Shown in pieces: positions 22,589-24,163 of a stretch of 24,163 nt of DNA. The translations under genes and the position numbers were made by a program. Below the pieces are notes generated by a model, which searched no databases, was not told the origin of the DNA, and saw only the letters and a list, made by a program, of their open reading frames with translations. The stretch's first letter is position 1. Every line of letters begins with the position of its first letter. The stretch spans positions 1 through 24,163 of the forward strand of contig JAOUPE010000003.1 of NCBI GenBank assembly GCA_029880025.1. Direction: 5' to 3'. This DNA comes from Caldifarciminota bacterium. GTDB taxonomy: Bacteria; Hydrothermota; Tepidihabitantia; Tepidihabitantales; JAOUPE01.

Positions 22589-22695
22589 GATTTATGTGGC
22601 TTTATGCAGAAATATTGAGACATAATAACATGTTCGGTTGCTTAAGGAAAAAAGAAGACATGTATTATATTGAGCAAAAATATTACTTATAACTA

Positions 22696-23197
22696 ATGCT
22701 CAAATTAAGGAAAAAATTTAGATAGCTTCCGATTTTTAATGTCTTATATTTGATTTTACTTTTGGGTTGGGTATCCTCTAACTTGAACCGGGTAAGGTAC
22801 TGCCTATGATTAAAATCGTGCCTACTTTGAGTATAGGGCTTTAAGTTCTAACGCCATCGTTTATGGTCATCATGGAAATCTTTATGCTACAGGGTCTAGC
22901 TGGGAGGTTCTTCTGATTTCACCGTTATAAGCCTTAATAATATCGGAACCGAAAGATGGGTTTATCGATATAATGGACCCAAAAATGGCTGGGTTGGATC
23001 ATTAGCAATTGTTTATGGTCAAGATGGATACCTGTTATAGTCTTTCAGGCGAAAGAGTATGTTCATTTAGCATTTCTGTTTCAAAAGGAACTTCTCATCA
23101 TCAAAAAGAATTGTCATTCTTAGCATCTGGTGTCTATTTCATAAAAGCTGATTTTGAAAATAGGACTATAGCCAAAAAATTCGTGCTTTTGAAATAA
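22696..23197 (+). pseudogene. Decayed beta-propeller (SBBP-like) protein with T9SS-type C-terminal sorting tail
   Basis: Several pieces of one gene survive on the plus strand. From the ATG at 22696 comes MLKLRKKFR, then a TAG, then a signal-peptide-like LPIFNVLYLILLLGWVSSN. After stops and frame changes, 22817-22894 encodes NAIVYGHHGNLYATGSSW. In another frame, 22912-23037 encodes SDFTVISLNNIGTERWVYRY then NGPKNGWVGSLAIVYGQDG. Those words are typical of SBBP-like propeller repeats. A further frame jump leads to YSLSGERVCSFS...ASGVYFIKADFENRTIAKKFVL, ending at 23197; this matches the type A sorting tail recognised by the type IX secretion system. Most blades are missing, so internal deletion plus point decay is likely. 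This fills much of the 22589-23248 stretch; I see no other gene there. Confidence 0.8.
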
Positions 23198-23248
23198 TAT
23201 CTATTTATTTGTAAGAAAAAGAAGAAATATATTATTGCGAATTTTGGA

Positions 23249-23277
23249 TTGACATTTTTGATTTCTTGAAGAATAAT
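23249..23277 (+). promoter_or_regulatory. Putative promoter of the DUF4242-like gene
   Basis: TTGACA (23249-23254), a 17-bp spacer and AATAAT (23272-23277) predict +1 near 23284. The leader would be about 46 nt, ending in a perfect AGGAGGT 5-6 nt before the ATG at 23330. Confidence 0.5.
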
Positions 23278-23329
23278 AAAACAAAGGGATAGCTATGAGT
23301 ATTAGGAAAAATCAAAAAAGGAGGTAAAA

Positions 23330-23572
23330 ATGTCAAAATTCTTAATAACCTTACCTCCCATGCCGATGGATAAAGTTAAATCGGCTTGAGAATCAGCAAT
23401 AAAAGCTTCAGTTGGAAGCAATCTCACCATGGAAAAAGCTTATATCGATGAAAAGAATGGTCAAGCGATATGCTACTGGAATGCTCCGGACCGTAAGATG
23501 GTTGAAGATTTATTTGCTAAAGCAAAAGTGGCACCGGAATCGATTCGGGAAGTTGTAGAATATAGTAAATAA
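23330..23572 (+). pseudogene. DUF4242-like small protein interrupted by one in-frame TGA
   Basis: The frame from the ATG at 23330 to the TAA at 23570-23572 is 80 codons with a single TGA at codon 20 (23387-23389). Expression signals are excellent: AGGAGGT and a plausible promoter. The reading is MSKFLITLPPMPMDKVKSA, stop, ESAIKASVGSNLTMEKAYID, EKNGQAICYWNAPDRKMVED, LFAKAKVAPESIREVVEYSK. YID...AICYWNAPD and the closing ESIREVVEY resemble DUF4242 (a ferredoxin-like fold that includes the SCO4226 nickel-binding protein). TGA ends intact genes nearby (ileS, pilO), so general recoding is unlikely. One TGG-to-TGA change or a sequence error is the simple explanation. A small hairpin after the TGA makes recoding worth one check. 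Confidence 0.7.
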
Positions 23573-23688
23573 TAATTAGAAATAACTGAACTCATAGCTG
23601 TCCCGTCAGCCAATCATCAAGAAGACGATAACCTCTCAATTTAATTTTCTTTTGGGTTAAGAATTTATTTAAAGTATTTTTATGATAT

Positions 23689-24163
23689 TTAATAAGGAAT
23701 AATCTCGCAAAATAGACTTGATTCGTCCACCTCAACAATATTTGTCTTAACATTAAATCGTTTGGTCAAAGTTCGGAACTTTTCTGGACTAACCGTTGTT
23801 GCAGTGAAACCATCTTTGCATATTATCACACCGTCCTTAGTTTTTGTATAATCGATTTCACCTAATAGACCGGCTTGGGATTGGAGTTGAAACCATTCTA
23901 ATCGTTCTTGCCAGAATTTGTCAGAATAGGTTGAAAAAAGGATGAGTCCACCAGTTCGGGTCATGCGTATGCTTTCTTGGATTAAATCTTGCTGATTCAC
24001 ATGGAATGCTGAGATTCCGTTCTGTATACACACCACAAGGTCAAAAAGCTTATCCGGAAAAGCAAGTTGCACGGCGTTCATTTCGAACAGGATGCAATTA
24101 GTCACCTTCTTGAGCATTTTCCAGCCGAGGAGCAGACTATCGATAGAAGTGTCAATACCAATG
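23689..24163 (-). CDS. Class I SAM-dependent methyltransferase, 5' end cut by window
   Basis: The frame ends at TAA (23691-23689) and stays open through an internal Met at 24117 to the window edge, so the true start lies outside. The first visible residues, IGIDTSIDSLLLG, correspond to the acidic loop after strand 2 (motif I/II) of the SAM fold. They are followed by FEMNAVQLAFPDKLFDLVVC, whose FDLVVC is motif IV, and IQNGISAFHVNQQDLIQESI, then TRTGGLILFSTYS, the post-motif strand and loop. About 158 residues are present; the G-x-G motif lies off the edge. The substrate is unknown. It converges with the DUF4242-like gene across a 116-bp gap in which I see no clear terminator. Confidence 0.85.
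   Translation of the reverse strand, partial: IGIDTSIDSLLLGWKMLKKVTNCILFEMNAVQLAFPDKLFDLVVCIQNGISAFHVNQQDLIQESIRMTRTGGLILFSTYSDKFWQERLEWFQLQSQAGLLGEIDYTKTKDGVIICKDGFTATTVSPEKFRTLTKRFNVKTNIVEVDESSLFCEIIPY

Noticed and set aside
23689..24117. Treating the methyltransferase as a complete 142-residue protein starting at 24117
   Set aside because: The frame continues upstream to the window edge with meaningful SAM-fold residues (IGIDTSIDSL), so the Met at 24117 is internal and the gene is truncated by the window.
1..24163. Genome-wide recoding of TGA as an amino acid
   Set aside because: TGA cleanly ends ileS, pilO and the 277-residue prepilin at expected protein lengths, so it functions as stop here.
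1..24163. CRISPR array, insertion sequence or integrated element
   Set aside because: The repeats lack regular unique spacers, and no transposase, integrase, Cas protein or terminal inverted repeats with target duplications were found.

Overview
This is a bacterial chromosome segment of roughly 40% GC. Almost every gene is on the minus strand, so the window reads right to left. The lineage is not fixed by any rRNA. Three features together suggest an uncultured Fibrobacteres-Chlorobi-Bacteroidetes-like or WOR-3/Stahlbacteria-like lineage: a degraded beta-propeller protein with a type IX secretion (T9SS)-type C-terminal sorting tail, PQQ-propeller lipoproteins, and many 'stuttering' intergenic repeats. 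That placement is inference.

Left part (1-5511, minus): a housekeeping operon metG > tatD > rsmA, then a DUF4386 membrane protein and a medium-chain dehydrogenase cut by the window edge. The core order resembles the metS-yabD-rnmV-ksgA order of Firmicutes, without rnmV. metG has a near-consensus promoter whose predicted +1 falls one base from the ATG. A divergent promoter drives a small plus-strand protein (5627-6049) with a PD/ExE nuclease-like core.

Centre (6139-16618, minus): a type IV pilus locus. A lone prepilin (15998-16582) has its own promoter. Next comes a tightly packed operon of about 9.7 kb: three GspG-like prepilins, a natural PilM-PilN fusion, PilO, two tandem PilP/GspC-like proteins, the secretin PilQ, the retraction ATPase PilT, and a prepilin peptidase whose frame is broken by one base. 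The extension ATPase PilB and platform protein PilC are not in the window.

Right part (16708-22588, minus): a PKD plus PQQ-propeller lipoprotein, ileS, a DksA/TraR zinc-finger protein and truA. ileS carries an in-frame copy of an intergenic repeat family.

Far right (22589-24163): a decayed beta-propeller/T9SS-tail pseudogene, a short DUF4242-like gene interrupted by a single TGA, and a methyltransferase cut by the edge.

Three themes run across the window. First, several promoters share TTGAC(A/T), exactly 16 bp, then TATNNT or TAGTAT; in three of them the start codon lies only 7-14 bp past the -10, implying leaderless or nearly leaderless mRNAs. Second, short-period repeats of about 7-10 bp (ACCACAGAT-, CGAAT- and ACTAAAA-types) occupy gene boundaries and in one case coding sequence. 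Third, the pilus inner-membrane platform has an unusual gene architecture (PilMN fusion plus duplicated PilP). No tRNA, rRNA, CRISPR array, transposase or integrase was seen.
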